From Odontocerum albicorne (Eukaryota > Arthropoda > Insecta > Trichoptera > Odontoceridae): a stretch of 64,000 nt of DNA. How positions within the stretch are numbered: the stretch's first letter is position 1; each line of letters starts with the position of its first letter. The stretch spans positions 15,831,689 through 15,895,688 of the forward strand of contig OX463852.1 in assembly GCA_949825065.1 (NCBI GenBank), written 5' to 3'. Under the pieces are notes generated by a model. That model did not search any database, was not told the origin of the DNA, and saw only the letters and a program-made list of their open reading frames with translations. Made by a program: the position numbers and the translations under genes. Below are positions 1 through 10,262 of this stretch, piece after piece.

Positions 1-480
1 CTAAAAGTCAGGACGCAAACGCCGGTTTAGACGAATCCTCTTGAGTTCAAAGGAAATCAATAAAATGCCACCTACACGTGACATCTACACTGCAACCGTA
101 GCCACAGCTAAGACGATCTTCGTAAAGTCTTCGGGGCAGGTCATATTCTTGGACATTTGAATCACTCACAAGGTGGGGGGATTTTAGATAGAGGAGCGCT
201 TCCACTGCTGCCATCTGGTGAGCTCATATTCCTCTCAGATAATCGTCCTTCAATCCATAAATGTTGTCGAGATCTACGATACGTTGGAGACAGGCAGGAA
301 TCACCCACCTGCATTGAAAGTCATTTAGACACAGACTTTCAGGTACTCCTTCATAATGGTGTCTTCGCGTCGTAGACTAAGAAGCAGCAAGCTTACAAAG
401 ATCGAAAGCCATACCGAAAGAGTTGATTTTAGAGTGTAACTCACTCTCTGAAATATTCTAAAGCTAACGAAACAAACCAT
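1..480. other. GC-richer unique segment, unrecognised
   Basis: This stretch is clearly richer in G and C than the DNA that follows. It holds a 72-codon open frame on the plus strand (157-375), and the other frames are interrupted. I recognise no domain in any frame. It could be a worn transposon coding region cut by the window edge or a fragment of a host exon; neither can be shown. Confidence 0.25.
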
Positions 481-874
481 ATTGGACTGTCTTAGTAATG
501 TACTATTTAACCATTCCTTCCATGTGATGTGTAACTAGTACACACTGCTCCTAAAAACTTTAATATCTCTATAAATATAATAAATACTTTGTTCAGATTT
601 TAGGTATTCTTCCGTAATACATTTACGCATTGAATGAAAAAAAATAATATTAATAATAATTAGCACTTATTATTAATATTAGCACTTATTATGGCCACAT
701 CAGAGATATTTTGTGAAAATCGGGAATAAATTCACCAATACAATCAAACGTGTGCCAGTGTGTGACGCAGGTATATTCATTCTAAAAAATCACTATGGGT
801 GAAGAAGCGACGCTATTTATGTCTCACTCTCACTCTATGGTACTTCGGTATATGGGAACGGAAGAAATAGAATC

Positions 875-931
875 TCAGTTCACTCGCTTCTCTCGCTTCA
901 GTAGCTTTCGGGCAGCCATTTGAGGTGGTCG
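875..931 (+). promoter_or_regulatory. Possible core promoter (Inr-like plus DPE)
   Basis: A TCAGTA initiator-like site (898-903) has its A at 900, and GGTCG lies at 927-931, exactly the +28 to +32 spacing of an insect downstream promoter element. Upstream are CT-rich runs near 820-835 and 887-897. The initiator departs from TCAKTY at its last base. No downstream gene was recognised, so this is a weak candidate. Confidence 0.2.
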
Positions 932-1480
932 CATCGCCCGTTTTGTGAACGTCAGTCGATGTTCTTTTTATGTTATCAGCAATGAAATTTCAAATATTAT
1001 CACTTTTGACTTCAAATTTAATTAATTTAAGCGATTGACCATAAATATTCTTATTTTAAATAGCTCATTTTTACATGTGTATTGAATACACAGCAGCGGA
1101 ACGCGCGGATTTTTTTTAGCATAGAAAGGGAAAGGTTAAAGGCACTCCCCTTGTTATCAGAAATTTGATTGATTAATCTAGCAAAAAATCACAAAATTTA
1201 TTTAACCATCTCCCATGAACTCAAAAATCTCATTCGTAAAATATAAATGCTTCTTAAGTCAGCATGGTTAGTTTTTATTGTCCGTTTCTGGTATACAATA
1301 GCTCGTACGGCGAGCATGTATTGTAGTATTTACTATATTTTGATAAATACGCTCTTTATGATTCGACCTAATCATTTGGGGCTAAAATGTATATTCTTAC
1401 GTACAGTTTATTTAAATATTCAAAACCCCCTTTTTGTTTTAAAAGATAATGTTCAGTCTGTATCCAATGTCTATAATGAC

Positions 1481-1590
1481 ATCTCGTATGGTTGCGAGAT
1501 GAAAAGTTTGTCAAGTAAGAAGTTAGCTAAGCTCAGAGTTACAGATCGGGCTACTGAGCTAAGTGTCTTAGGCATATCTAGGAGGTTTTG
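1481..1590 (+). pseudogene. LINE reverse transcriptase fragment
   Basis: Within an open frame running 1247-1633, the segment ISYGCEM...KLRVTDRATE...LGIS matches the region just C-terminal to the reverse transcriptase fingers/palm in insect non-LTR elements, where the usual pattern is LYGCETW...KLRVTQRAMERSMLGIS. The parts of the frame before and after do not look like that family, so this is a relic of about 36 codons. The exact clade is uncertain. Confidence 0.5.
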
Positions 1591-2097
1591 TCAGAAGTAT
1601 TGGATTCAAGGATTATGGACCAACAATGAATAAATATCTCATTTAATGGTGGTAGCAGAAGACCAATGATTCGTCGAAAACTCGCTGAAATTTTAAGTGT
1701 ATTCAATATTGTATTTTTTTATTTCAAAACTATTGCTTACTGAATTTGCATATTTTCTGTGGTATGTTGAGGTGCAATTATTATCATTGTTACGTTTTAA
1801 CATTTAGAGCGTCATTTCACAATTCTATGATATTTTTACTCATAGTTTTATTTTAACTCACCTAATCACAAAAAAAACAACTGTTAAATAGTACTTAAAC
1901 CTATGTTATGCTTCCACGTTCGAGACCTGAACACTTACAAAACGGGACGGAAGAGTTACCATTGCATTTGAGAGTAAAATTCTCTAAAGAATGTGCCATT
2001 TTTTTTTTTAAATTATAGTGAAGCTAGCGTAGCAAAATATATAAAAATAATGTTTACAACGCTGGCTTAGGCACTTTACAAAAAAGGCATTGTTAAG

Positions 2098-2236
2098 CGA
2101 TCCGATGGTGTATAGGAAAGTGGAGAGTTCAAAGCGAAGATGGCTGGATGGTGTGCCAGAATACTGCCGCACACTGGGTATAACCAATCGGAAGATGGAT
2201 TCTGGTAAGAGAGATGTGTGGCAGAGAATTATGTAA
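2098..2236 (+). pseudogene. LINE ORF2 C-terminal fragment
   Basis: The frame reads RKVESSKRRWLDGV...LGI...DVWQRIM and then a stop. The RP-KRRWLDGV motif followed by a W-R-I tail is typical of the extreme C-terminus of insect LINE ORF2 proteins. It abuts the Penelope-like copy at 2300. Confidence 0.5.
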
Positions 2237-2299
2237 GCAGCCTGCACCCATCCTGGGTTGTAGGGCTGATTATGATGACGAATGAAAAGGTAATATGAT

Positions 2300-2510
2300 A
2301 TTGTAATTTGTTTTATCAAACACTGTTTATTCCGCTTTTTGTAACGGTATAACCCTACCGGTTTCAAGGCTTTCACATCATCATCAGGGGAGCACAAACA
2401 AAACCGGTAGGGTTATACCGTTACCAAAAGTGGAATAAACAGTGTTTGATAAAAACCAATTACAATGTCTTTAAACCTCCACGACGTTAATGCCTTAACT
2501 TTAAATAAAA
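2300..2510. mobile_element. Penelope-like element end, fold-back copy A
   Basis: The left half (2300-2399) is the reverse complement of the right half (2400-2507). Both carry the same terminal segment: GAAACCGGTAGGGTTATACC, then a GGAATAAACAGTG-type block, then ATTACAATG. The right half continues into the family tail TTAAACCTCCAC...TTAATGCCTTAAC. Copies with the same order lie at 3.8, 16.5, 43.9 and 61.1 kb. The Penelope assignment rests on the protein piece kept in the 3.8-kb copy. Confidence 0.65.
2353..2390 (-). ncRNA. Hammerhead-ribozyme-like core in PLE end
   Basis: Reading the minus strand: CCC (2390-2388), CTGATGA (2387-2381), a variable 15-base segment, GAAA (2365-2362), CCGG, TA, then GGG (2355-2353). 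This has the order of a type I hammerhead: stem I strand, core 1, stem II, core 2, a two-pair palindromic stem III closed by A-U, cleavage nucleotide, stem I return strand. CCC/GGG would form inner stem I. Stem II pairing is poor in this copy, and cleavage is not demonstrated. Confidence 0.35.
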
Positions 2511-2789
2511 TGTAATAAGATGATATGAATTGAAATATTTCGATGATGAGCTTCGCACAGTTGTGAAGACTTCCCCAAGAACCCACGTATACATGGAGAA
2601 CGCATTGAATCGGTTAAGAAAACTTACTTCATCAATAGGGTTTACGGTTTTCCCGACGAGGTAAGCCTTTACAAAATAAGTTCAATGAACCAAAAAACAA
2701 ATAACATTTACTAAATAAGTTCAATGGACCAAAATATCGCCATTCAGTCTAACTTCAAATAATCTTCACATCCGACCCTGTCACCAGGT

Positions 2790-2970
2790 AAATGTGCACC
2801 ATGTTGTTTGTCGTTGCTATCGATTAGCACACAAAAGGGGATGCAGCGCGTGCAAATCATGATGATGGATGCAGGTTCGGGTCCGGCCGCTTGCCTCCGC
2901 CCCCCATGCACATCTGCAGTGTGCTGATGTGCTGATGCACTGATTCCGCTGTTTCCAGATTGCGATTATT
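2790..2970. other. GC-rich unique patch
   Basis: A local rise in G+C around 2860-2950 includes GGTCCGGCCGC and a run of C at 2899-2904, followed by repeated TGCTGATG words near 2921-2938. No open frame or repeat family was recognised. It may be a conserved non-coding element or the worn end of an unidentified transposon. Confidence 0.2.
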
Positions 2971-3142
2971 TGATAATAAATTCAATGCAAAGGTTTTGTG
3001 CACTTATGTTGATTCTTTGATGTATTTCCCACTAGCTCTCAATATTCTTGGAAATAAAAAAATATTTTTTATACTGAGAACTAAGTCAACTTAGAATATG
3101 TTTTTTGCTGAAAACTTTAAAACGTACATGTTTTAAAGAAAA

Positions 3143-3345
3143 TGATGGTTGGATCAAGTGAATAATATTTGAAAGATGGAACCGTAAAAAGTCAAACAAA
3201 GCCTAGGAATTGTATGAGAAGGTGTATGGATGTAGAATAAGCAAATGATGTATACCGTGTTTGATAAGTCTGGCTCTCTATCCTCTCTATCTACTCTGAC
3301 AGAGAAATGACGTTATGGTTTGTATGTGTGGGTATGTATGTTGTA
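3143..3345 (+). pseudogene. LINE 3'-end relic (tail family)
   Basis: This is one of about 18 fragments of one LINE family. The recurring order is GGxTGGATCAAGTGAATAAT, then RCMDVE-AK-VC-DR, then a WRSVLSAY-like stretch, then a TATGTATG-rich end. Here the tail reads RCMDVE and later LSILSIYSD on the plus strand, with stops and frameshifts. Confidence 0.5.
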
Positions 3346-3424
3346 TTGCATTACGCTTTCGTGATGCATAGTACAACTAGTCGAGTTTGTTATTGTACTA
3401 TGTGACGATCTCTTACGACGAAAC

Positions 3425-3552
3425 GGTGATATGTTTAAGAGGTCTGAATCATCAACCAGACTGGAACCTCTTTAAAAAAAATACTACTTATATATTAATG
3501 AATAATGGGTTAGAAAAGAGGCGTCTTGTTAACTAGACCCCGGAGAACGTCC
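3425..3552 (-). repeat. SINE family A, degraded copy
   Basis: On the minus strand a GGTCTAGTTAACAAGACG box-A-like block (near 3530-3550) precedes a body that starts CCAGTCTGGTT (near 3440-3452). SINE A copies elsewhere have the same order. Box B is lost here. Confidence 0.4.
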
Positions 3553-3763
3553 AAAAACACAAAAAACCCTCAACTAAAACACGAGTTCAATCGTCTTTCT
3601 ATCTCAACGCCACAGAGGTCGTCTAAAAATGAATGAATTTGAGATACACTATATGCATTAACAAGATAACTCATGGTCTCAATGACAGCAGATGGTTTAT
3701 TTTTTATTTATTATTTATTTATTTAATTAAAACAGTCAAACTATATTTATGACAAAAAATTTT

Positions 3764-4375
3764 ACATTGTAATTTATTTTTATCAAACCATGTTTATTCC
3801 ACTTTTTTGAGACGGTATAACCCTACCGGTTTCTTGGCTTTCACCGCATCTTCAGGGAAGCGCAAATAAGGTTAAATGCTGTTCGAACTGGTACCGATAT
3901 GGGACAATTTCGGCCAAGAACGGAGAGATTTTTGGGAAATAACTGTTCAACAGGTGTTCGGATCGGTGTACTGACTTAGAAAATCAATAAAAAAGTATGG
4001 TTTTCACGGTGATGCCAAATTCTTACATATCAGTAGTAAAGGAAATAAATTGGACAGATTAGAGGCCCTAGAAATTTCTAAGTCAGTACACCGATCCGAA
4101 CATCTGTTGAACAGTTATTTCCCAAAAATCTCTCCGCTCTTGGCCGAAATTGTCCCATGCCTCCCTCATCCCTCAGCCCTCAACCGTTGAAGCGTGTATA
4201 TCGGTACCAGTTCGAACAGCATTAAGTCTTGTTTGCGCTCCCGTGAAGATGAGGTGAAAGCCTTGAAACCGGTAGGGTTATACCGTCACAAAAAAGTGGA
4301 ATAAATAGTGTTTGATAAAAATAAATTATAATGTCTTTAAACCTCCACAACGTTAATGCCTTAACTCTAAATAAC
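3764..4375. mobile_element. Penelope-like element, fold-back copy B
   Basis: Long inverted arms (about 3764-3982 and 4071-4375) flank a short loop. The right arm reads, on the plus strand, the end of a PLE protein, then a terminal segment with GAAACCGGTAGGG, then the family tail CCTCCAC...TTAATGCC. The left arm is a second copy of the end facing it; it lacks about 40 bases present around 4157-4197. This is the most informative member of the family, because it links the terminal repeat to protein sequence. Confidence 0.7.
3981..4190 (+). pseudogene. Penelope-like protein C-terminus (GIY-YIG end)
   Basis: A 69-residue open stretch without an initiation codon ends at TGA 4188-4190. It includes HISSKGNKLDRLEALEIS and then SVHRSEHLLNSY. 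The pattern KG-x-x-L-x-x-LE-x-LEI followed by a charged LLN segment is what I expect at the end of the GIY-YIG endonuclease domain of Penelope-like elements. The reverse transcriptase and the catalytic GIY-YIG tyrosines are absent, so this is a 5'-truncated relic. The identification is by motif only; a LINE origin is the main alternative. Confidence 0.55.
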
Positions 4376-5099
4376 ATATAAAATTTTACAACTTAAAATC
4401 AATATCGAGATCCTCGTAGCAGTATTATCATATAAAATAGGAAGAAAAAATCATATGAGATTAATCCAGCCCAGAACAAATCCCGGCAGAATAAGTTCTT
4501 CACTTTACTCTTATAAGTATACAATACATATACTGATTACCTAATGTGTGTAGTTTTGTTATGCTAGAGTTAAACAAATAATTTGTTGAAACATGAGCCT
4601 ACAGCGATGTGTCATATAAACGTGTTTCAGTGTCGCTCAGCTCCTTCAGGATTTATCAATTTAGTGTTTCTTGAAATAATTTCATTTCTTATATTTAACA
4701 TGCTAAATTTTTTCATAATGTTTTAGTGTAACAAATACATTTTTACTGTGGTTTTTTTTTATCAAATAAGTCTTAAAATTTTGAATTGTTTTAGGTGTTT
4801 TTGTACTTGTGTTTGGTCCTTGTACGAATTAGGGAAGCCTGAAATGTGCAAAAGACCTGAAAAAATAAATTAATAAATGGAGTTAATAAATTAGTGGAAT
4901 AACAAAAAGCGTACGTCCTGAATACCTGAATTAATTCCAGACTGTTGAAACATGAGCTGACAGTATTAAATAATATTGTGAGGTCAAACATTTTTCTTGT
5001 TCTTGAAATATGGTGTTACGCTTAGAGTGTAGTCAGTATAGTTTAGCTATATTTTAAGTACGATTAGATATATCTGGATAATTAGTGCAATTGCAAACT
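4376..5099. other. AT-rich stretch, nothing recognised
   Basis: No open frame with recognisable content is present. Two short related blocks occur (GTTGAAACATGAGC near 4587 and 4946), suggesting an old local duplication. Confidence 0.4.
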
Positions 5100-5340
5100 A
5101 ATGATGATGACGTCCGCCAGTCTGTAGCCAGATGCCGTGACGGTTGTGAACCCAATAATATATCTTGCCGCTAGCCGCTTGCTCCGGAGGGGTACTTTTT
5201 GCCCCATTGACAACAGCTGGTGGATTAGCAGTTATCTACCCGAATCAACCAACCTTAGTTACTTTCAACCCTTATGTAGAAATGTGTGGAATATTTCCTT
5301 AAAGTCAAGCAAATCTTTGAATCATGTAAATTAACCTTTT
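5100..5340 (+). other. GC-elevated segment with short open frame
   Basis: The base composition rises around 5110-5240, and an open frame of 65 codons runs 5137-5334. The peptide (MTVVNPIIYLAASRL...) matches nothing I know. It could be a degraded transposon piece. I do not call it a gene. Confidence 0.2.
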
Positions 5341-5699
5341 TATAACGTTTGATGATCTTTGGAGTGATTATCGATGAAATGAAATTAAGCGTTGTTTGTT
5401 TCTCTTATTTTGTGGAAAATGTTTCTTTTTGTGGAAGCTTCACGGCTAATTGATAACATTTTACGAAGCATTGGAAAAAAGTATACTTCCTACTTTGGTA
5501 AAGGATTTAAAATATCAACATTTTATCGTTACCGCACTTGACAGCATTTTTAGTTATTTTGTTTAAACTGAGTTAAGGAAGTATCTTCTTCATGATAAAA
5601 AAAAATTACTTAATGATCGTTGAAATTATTATCCTTGATAACGAGTATTTTATACTGGTTAATTACAAATATATATTAATTTCTGAAGCTTGCTTAACA

Positions 5700-5912
5700 C
5701 TGTGACCTAATTGGAAGGACCACTGTCATCTAGCCCGAGGGTTGTGAATTCGATTCAAATTGAAACCCGTATTTATTTAAAAAAAGGATTCCTGTCTGAT
5801 TTTCTCTTTTGGCCTCTTCAACAACTTACTTGTTAGTTGAAAAAAAATACAACTTGTCAATACAGGTGTACGCAACGAAAGTCAAAGAAATACAATACAA
5901 CACTCAACAAAA
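5700..5912 (+). repeat. SINE family A copy
   Basis: A tRNA-like head carries TGACCTAATTGGAAGG (box-A-like) and AATTCGATTCAAA (box-B-like). The body resembles TCTGATTTTC...GGCCT...TTAGTTG and ends ACAATACAAC. Position and order match the better copies at 27.8 and 13.3 kb. Divergence is considerable. Confidence 0.5.
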
Positions 5913-6359
5913 GTTACAGGTTAACCTTCATTTTTCACAAACAATAAATTAATCCATGACAAAATTAATTGATTTACAAAAAGAGGAAATTAAAAGGATA
6001 CTAATGGGTTAAAAACAAATTTATTCATTCTAAGAATGAAATTAAGATATCAACATGCAAAAACGATAACCGCCCACACAAAACACATTTTTCTCCAATT
6101 TCAGCATTCATTTCTCAGGGCATCTCTTAATTGAATCAACTTTTAACGAACTTTAATATAGGTTGCATTTAAAAAGGTTCTACTCCAAAACTCGCCCAAC
6201 TCCAAGAGAGAGAATAAATATTTTAACTTCTTTTATTCTGATTCTTGATAAATCGATTAATTATACTAGGGGGCTCTCAACCATTTATCTCTCAATAATT
6301 TTTTTTACTAAAGACTTTTTAGCGTTTTGACAGAATATGTCTTTTCAAACATGAAAATC

Positions 6360-6705
6360 GTCGTCATTGCTGGGCCATTGTAGTCGAGGATTCTCTCCAC
6401 ATGTCAACGTCAATTTAGTTGGAAAGTAAAGCTGTGTCATAGAGTTTGTTCCTTTCTTTTTTTTCTCATTTTAAGCGAGTGATCTATTACACACCAGCAA
6501 ACTCATCGGCCACACCGATATATTGGATCACACCGAAGGGACACAATCGGAGCACACCAGCATGTTTTTACCTTTTATTTTGAAAGAATAAATATAACCA
6601 GTCATAAGTTTCAAATCCCCGAATACTAGGAGAAAATAATACATTCATTCGAAAGGAGTTGTGCAGTGCGGGGTTCGAACCAGCGACCGGAAGTGTAAAT
6701 AATAA
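6360..6705 (-). repeat. SINE family B copy
   Basis: On the minus strand the copy begins with GGTTCGAACCCCGC (complement near 6668-6681). It runs through GTGTGCTCCGATTGTG and ACCAGC-containing segments to the block around 6361-6400. Two further copies of the same 350-bp unit lie at 30.6-30.9 kb (minus) and 36.4-36.8 kb (plus). The box-B-like GGTTCGA suggests a tRNA-derived head. Confidence 0.6.
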
Positions 6706-6747
6706 AGTGTATTAGACTTTTACTGTACATAAAACTGAAAAAAACTA

Positions 6748-7151
6748 AAAACCTCGGAAGTATTCTAGTGGAAGACCTCGACCCAGAAACCGAAATCAAG
6801 TGCAGAATTGAATCATCTCGTGCGGCTTTTATTAAAATGAGAAGCGTATTCTACGATGATAACCAAATAGGATACCTTTCGGATAAAATCCGAAAGGTAT
6901 CCTGGTTATCATCGGATTTTATCCGAAAGGTATCCTATTTGGGTCATGTACTTAGAGGAGTAAAGTACAAATTACTGCACCTGATCATCCAAGGTAAAAT
7001 AGAAGGTCGAAGAGGTGTTGGCAGGAAGCAAATCTCTCGACTCCGCAATATACGTGATTGGACTGGTATAAGGAGCGTCGGGGATCTTTTTCGGGCTGCC
7101 GGGGACAAAGATGCCTACTCTCAGGAGATATTCAACGCTGGAGGGAGCTGA
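6748..7151 (+). pseudogene. LINE reverse transcriptase C-terminal relic
   Basis: The frame reads LGSILVEDLDPETEIKCRIE, then SSRAAFIKMR, then YLGHVLRG...LLHLIIQGKIEGRR, then GVGRKQISRLRNIRDW, ending GGS-stop. This is the C-terminal part of an insect LINE ORF2 (thumb, connection and C-terminal segment). Roughly 70 or more residues normally found between FIKMR and YLGHV are missing. In their place sits a 77-80-bp palindromic insertion (6863-6942) that keeps the frame open. The family differs from the tail-family fragments elsewhere in the window. Confidence 0.65.
6863..6942. repeat. 30-bp perfect inverted repeat with nested third copy
   Basis: Bases 6863-6892 are the exact reverse complement of 6913-6942. 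The 20-base spacer itself holds another inverted copy of the inner part (AAAGGTATCCTGGTTATCAT), so the word ATCCGAAAGGTATCCT is present twice directly and once inverted. It lies inside the LINE relic without breaking the frame. Confidence 0.85.
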
Positions 7152-7264
7152 CATGATACTGGGAAGAAGAAGAAGTACATAGAACTACATCCTGGCGGGG
7201 ATCGCATCCATGTCATGTAACAAAACTATTATCTTTCATATACGAGTAGATTAAACATATGTGT

Positions 7265-7960
7265 ACAAATTATCACGCTGCGTCCTTTGCGGGGTAGGCA
7301 GAGAAAACAGATCTTCAAGCTTTTCTATAGCATAAACACGTCTCCCTTACATTAATACATATATTGTCATGCACAATCTTCTTTGATTCATACATCTCAT
7401 TTTACATTCATTTAAAATCTCATCCAGTCATGTTTTCCTCGCTCTACCCCTTTCCCGCACCTATTGCACTTCTGACTTGAATACTCGCTTAGTCATTCTT
7501 TCTTCATTCATTCTCTCTACATATTCAAACCACCCTAGAGGGCCTTTACTTAAAACATAAATTTTGTCAACGCACTCCTTTCTTATGTCTTCATTCCGCC
7601 GTCTGTCATAAATTGATAGTCCTCAGTCTGTCATAATTTTTATAGGTGATCACTTCTTCTGCCAAGTCTAAGTTTCCCTTCCATACGTTCCATAGGATGG
7701 GCAATAACACTTTATCATATACTTTCATTTTCTATATATACATAACATTAAGTGGTTCGTTTACCTTGTTCCCTATCGCTGCACTTCTTTATATATGCCT
7801 TGGCATTTACCCATCACATGTTAACATACTGCCAAGATAAAATAACTCATCAACCTGCTCCACAGAAAGCTCTAAGTTAAACCATACATCGCTTAGACTT
7901 TTCACCACACCTCTTTCCATAACCATAAAAAACACCATCTTGATATTGAAAATGAAATGC
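7265..7960 (-). pseudogene. LINE ORF2 C-terminal relic (tail family)
   Basis: The minus strand reads, in broken frames, VEQVDELFYLGSMLTCDG (about 7785-7865) and farther on RWFEYVERMNEERMTKRVF (about 7475-7540), then the tail towards 7270. These are the post-palm and C-terminal motifs of insect non-LTR retrotransposons (YLGS-x-x-T-x-DG; WFGHVERM). It is the longest tail-family fragment in the first 15 kb. Stops and frameshifts make it a pseudogene. Confidence 0.6.
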
Positions 7961-8820
7961 TCAATAAGTACAATATCAATCAATAAAAACTTAAAATAAA
8001 ATAATTTAATTTATTTTCTGTGGCATCTTTTCTCTTGGTAATGTGGTGGGACAAGAATTTTTTTTAAATAAAAAATCTCTAAAACCATTGAATCGATATT
8101 GATGTGATTTTCAATGGTATCTTTTTCTTATAATTTCTGAAATTCAAACAATTATATTAAAAATCAGGGTGATACATCGACAGCAAACAAAACAAAAGTT
8201 TGGAAGATATACTCGTAAGATCACGCTTGCAGAAATTCGAACGATATTTACTGGATAATATATCAAGAATATATCAAAATAATTATCATAAATGCTACTA
8301 ACAATAATTCTAGCATTTAATCAGTTCTTCCAAATATCGGTAATCACGAATTCTTGCGCTCCATAAATTTCTCGATGTGTCGCTCATATTTTTTACTTTT
8401 ATTAAATTTCATTATGCTTAAAAATAAATATTCGAATAACCTTTAAATATATTTAAAGGCATTAAGACAGCCAAAAAGAACATTAAACAAAAAAAAATCG
8501 TTTTGTGCTGCATAAATACTGCTTACATTAACGGAGATTTCGTTGTCAAAAGACAACTAATAAACAGAGGAAAAGTTAATACATTTTTATATGCTGTCAG
8601 TTAATTGTTTTGATTTTGAACTTATTTGTTAATTGATATATGGTGTCTCGGTTATTTTTTAAGAATCATTGAAATTTGATTGTACTTTTTTATGTCCTTG
8701 CTCTCTATATAGATAAATCACTTTGCAGGAAACTGTACCATGCATGTACAAAAAAGGTTGTACAATACTGCACAGTGCACTTCGTTGTAGATTTAGCCTG
8801 CAGTCTTAAACCTGTTTTGC
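7961..8820. other. AT-rich stretch, nothing recognised
   Basis: No supported feature was seen apart from one TACTCGTA octamer (8210-8217). Confidence 0.4.
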
Positions 8821-8821
8821 A

Positions 8822-8971
8822 TTAAGCGAGTTGATAATTGAAAGATTCAGATATGCGAGACGTGGTGCAGTCTCAGAGAAGAATCGTGATTCGTTCATTA
8901 ACACCTACATTCGCGAGTTGTTGTCGAGGGGCAATAGAAATGCAGGCATTTTGGACAATGTGAAATGTTGA
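8822..8971 (+). other. Short exon-like open frame
   Basis: A 49-codon frame (LSELIIERFRYARRG... to NVKC-stop) has markedly higher G+C than its surroundings and a coding-like mix of charged residues. It is preceded by a pyrimidine-rich TGTTTTGCATTAAG, which could act as a splice acceptor. I recognise no family. It may be a host terminal exon, a transposon relic or chance. Confidence 0.2.
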
Positions 8972-9540
8972 AATATTTTTATGACAAAAATATATAAAGC
9001 TTCCGTATTGGTGCTAAATTTTTGAAAATAAATAATTAAGGTTTCCGTTGAAAAACGTGATATCTTATCATAAACACTTTTTTAACCAGATTCGACTAAC
9101 GTTATGTTTATAGATCAAATATACTATCTCGATATTTTCCTGTTGAGTTAAACAGAAAACCCAGACTTTCCTATCTCGACACACATCCTAAGCCTAATCC
9201 ACATCCATTCATCTTCTCATACCACTTCTACGTGTAGATTTTGAAAACTTAAATGTAATTATCACAGCAATTTGTATTATAAAACTATCAATTTTTATTA
9301 ATTAAACGTTTACATATTTATTAATTTTATAAAATTTAGATATTCAGGTAGTTTATATACAAAACTTAAAGATAAATAAATATTTACGAGTACAGTAACA
9401 AAAAATAAAATTAAAAAATGACAGCTAATTCCTGAAATTAAAATTAAGCATAATAAAAGGACAATTGATATACCACACACACTTTTATCAAGGGTGCTCT
9501 AACAGGTATTCGAAATTATTTTTAAAAATACATCAAAGAG
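8972..9540. other. AT-rich stretch, nothing recognised
   Basis: No open frame, repeat family or structured element is supported here, apart from one TACGAGTA octamer at 9385-9392. Confidence 0.4.
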
Positions 9541-9544
9541 TTCA

Positions 9545-9660
9545 GTTTACGGATAGGATAGGTGGTTGTGACCATTAGTTTAGGAACCATTGTGACTGAA
9601 TTATGGACCATTAGTTTAGGAACTTCCCCGCATCTGCAAATATTTAGAAAAACATATCTA
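9545..9660 (-). repeat. Interspersed repeat C (SINE-like), partial
   Basis: The copy carries GATAGGATAGGTGGTTGTGA and later CTTCCCCGCATCTGCAAATA, blocks shared with copies at 26.2, 27.7, 46.1 and 47.0 kb. It contains an internal duplication of GACCATTAGTTTAGGAAC (about 9571 and 9605). Confidence 0.5.
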
Positions 9661-9737
9661 GTAAGAAAGCCACAAAAAACTTTCTATTGGAAGATGAACC
9701 AAAAGAAACACTTGTACATCTCCAATATGTGATACTT

Positions 9738-10072
9738 AAACATTCGGTTTAAGATGTAGTGCGTGTGAAGTGTTCCTATATTAAACATTCGGTTTTAGAT
9801 GTAGTGTGTGTGTAGTGCTCATATATAAAAAAAAATCGGTTTTAGATGTAGTGTGTGTGAAGTGTTCATATATAAAATATTCGATTTTAGATGTAGTGTG
9901 TGTGTAGTGTTCATATATAAAACATTCGGTTTTAGATGTAGTGTGTGTATAGTGTTCATGTAAAAAACATTCGGTTTTAGGTGTATTGTGTGTGTAGTGT
10001 ACATCCTCCGATATGTAAAACTAAAACATTCGGTGTTAGATGAAGTGTGTGTGTGTAGTGTTTATATATAAA
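9738..10072. repeat. Minisatellite, about 45-bp unit, 7 copies
   Basis: Seven diverged units each carry CATTCGGTTTTAGATGTAGT followed by a TG-rich run and GTGTTCATATATAAA. Unit starts are near 9738, 9783, 9834, 9878, 9922, 9967 and 10024. The 61-codon minus-strand frame across it (repeated THTLHLKPN) is a by-product of the repeat and is not a gene. Confidence 0.85.
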
Positions 10073-10262
10073 AGATCGTCATCAAATACTTCCTAAATAT
10101 CTATAACACTCTGAGGTAAACAAATATTGATCCAATAGAAATATTACTCGAGTTAACGAACGTTTATCAATAGTGAAAACCGTCAATTCGATAAATATTA
10201 CACTATAATAATATAAATAAATATAGGTTTATTGATACAAGATAGCGTGTACATATATGAGA

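Noticed and set aside
2300..2510. DNA-transposon MITE for the fold-back repeats
   Set aside because: Centres and arm lengths differ between copies and no target duplication is evident; a PLE origin fits the protein piece at 3.98-4.19 kb better.
9819..10004. Repeat protein with THTLHLKPN units
   Set aside because: A by-product of the 45-bp minisatellite, with no start context or conservation.
9738..10072. CRISPR array
   Set aside because: Units are adjacent and diverged without unique spacers of constant size, and the DNA is eukaryotic.
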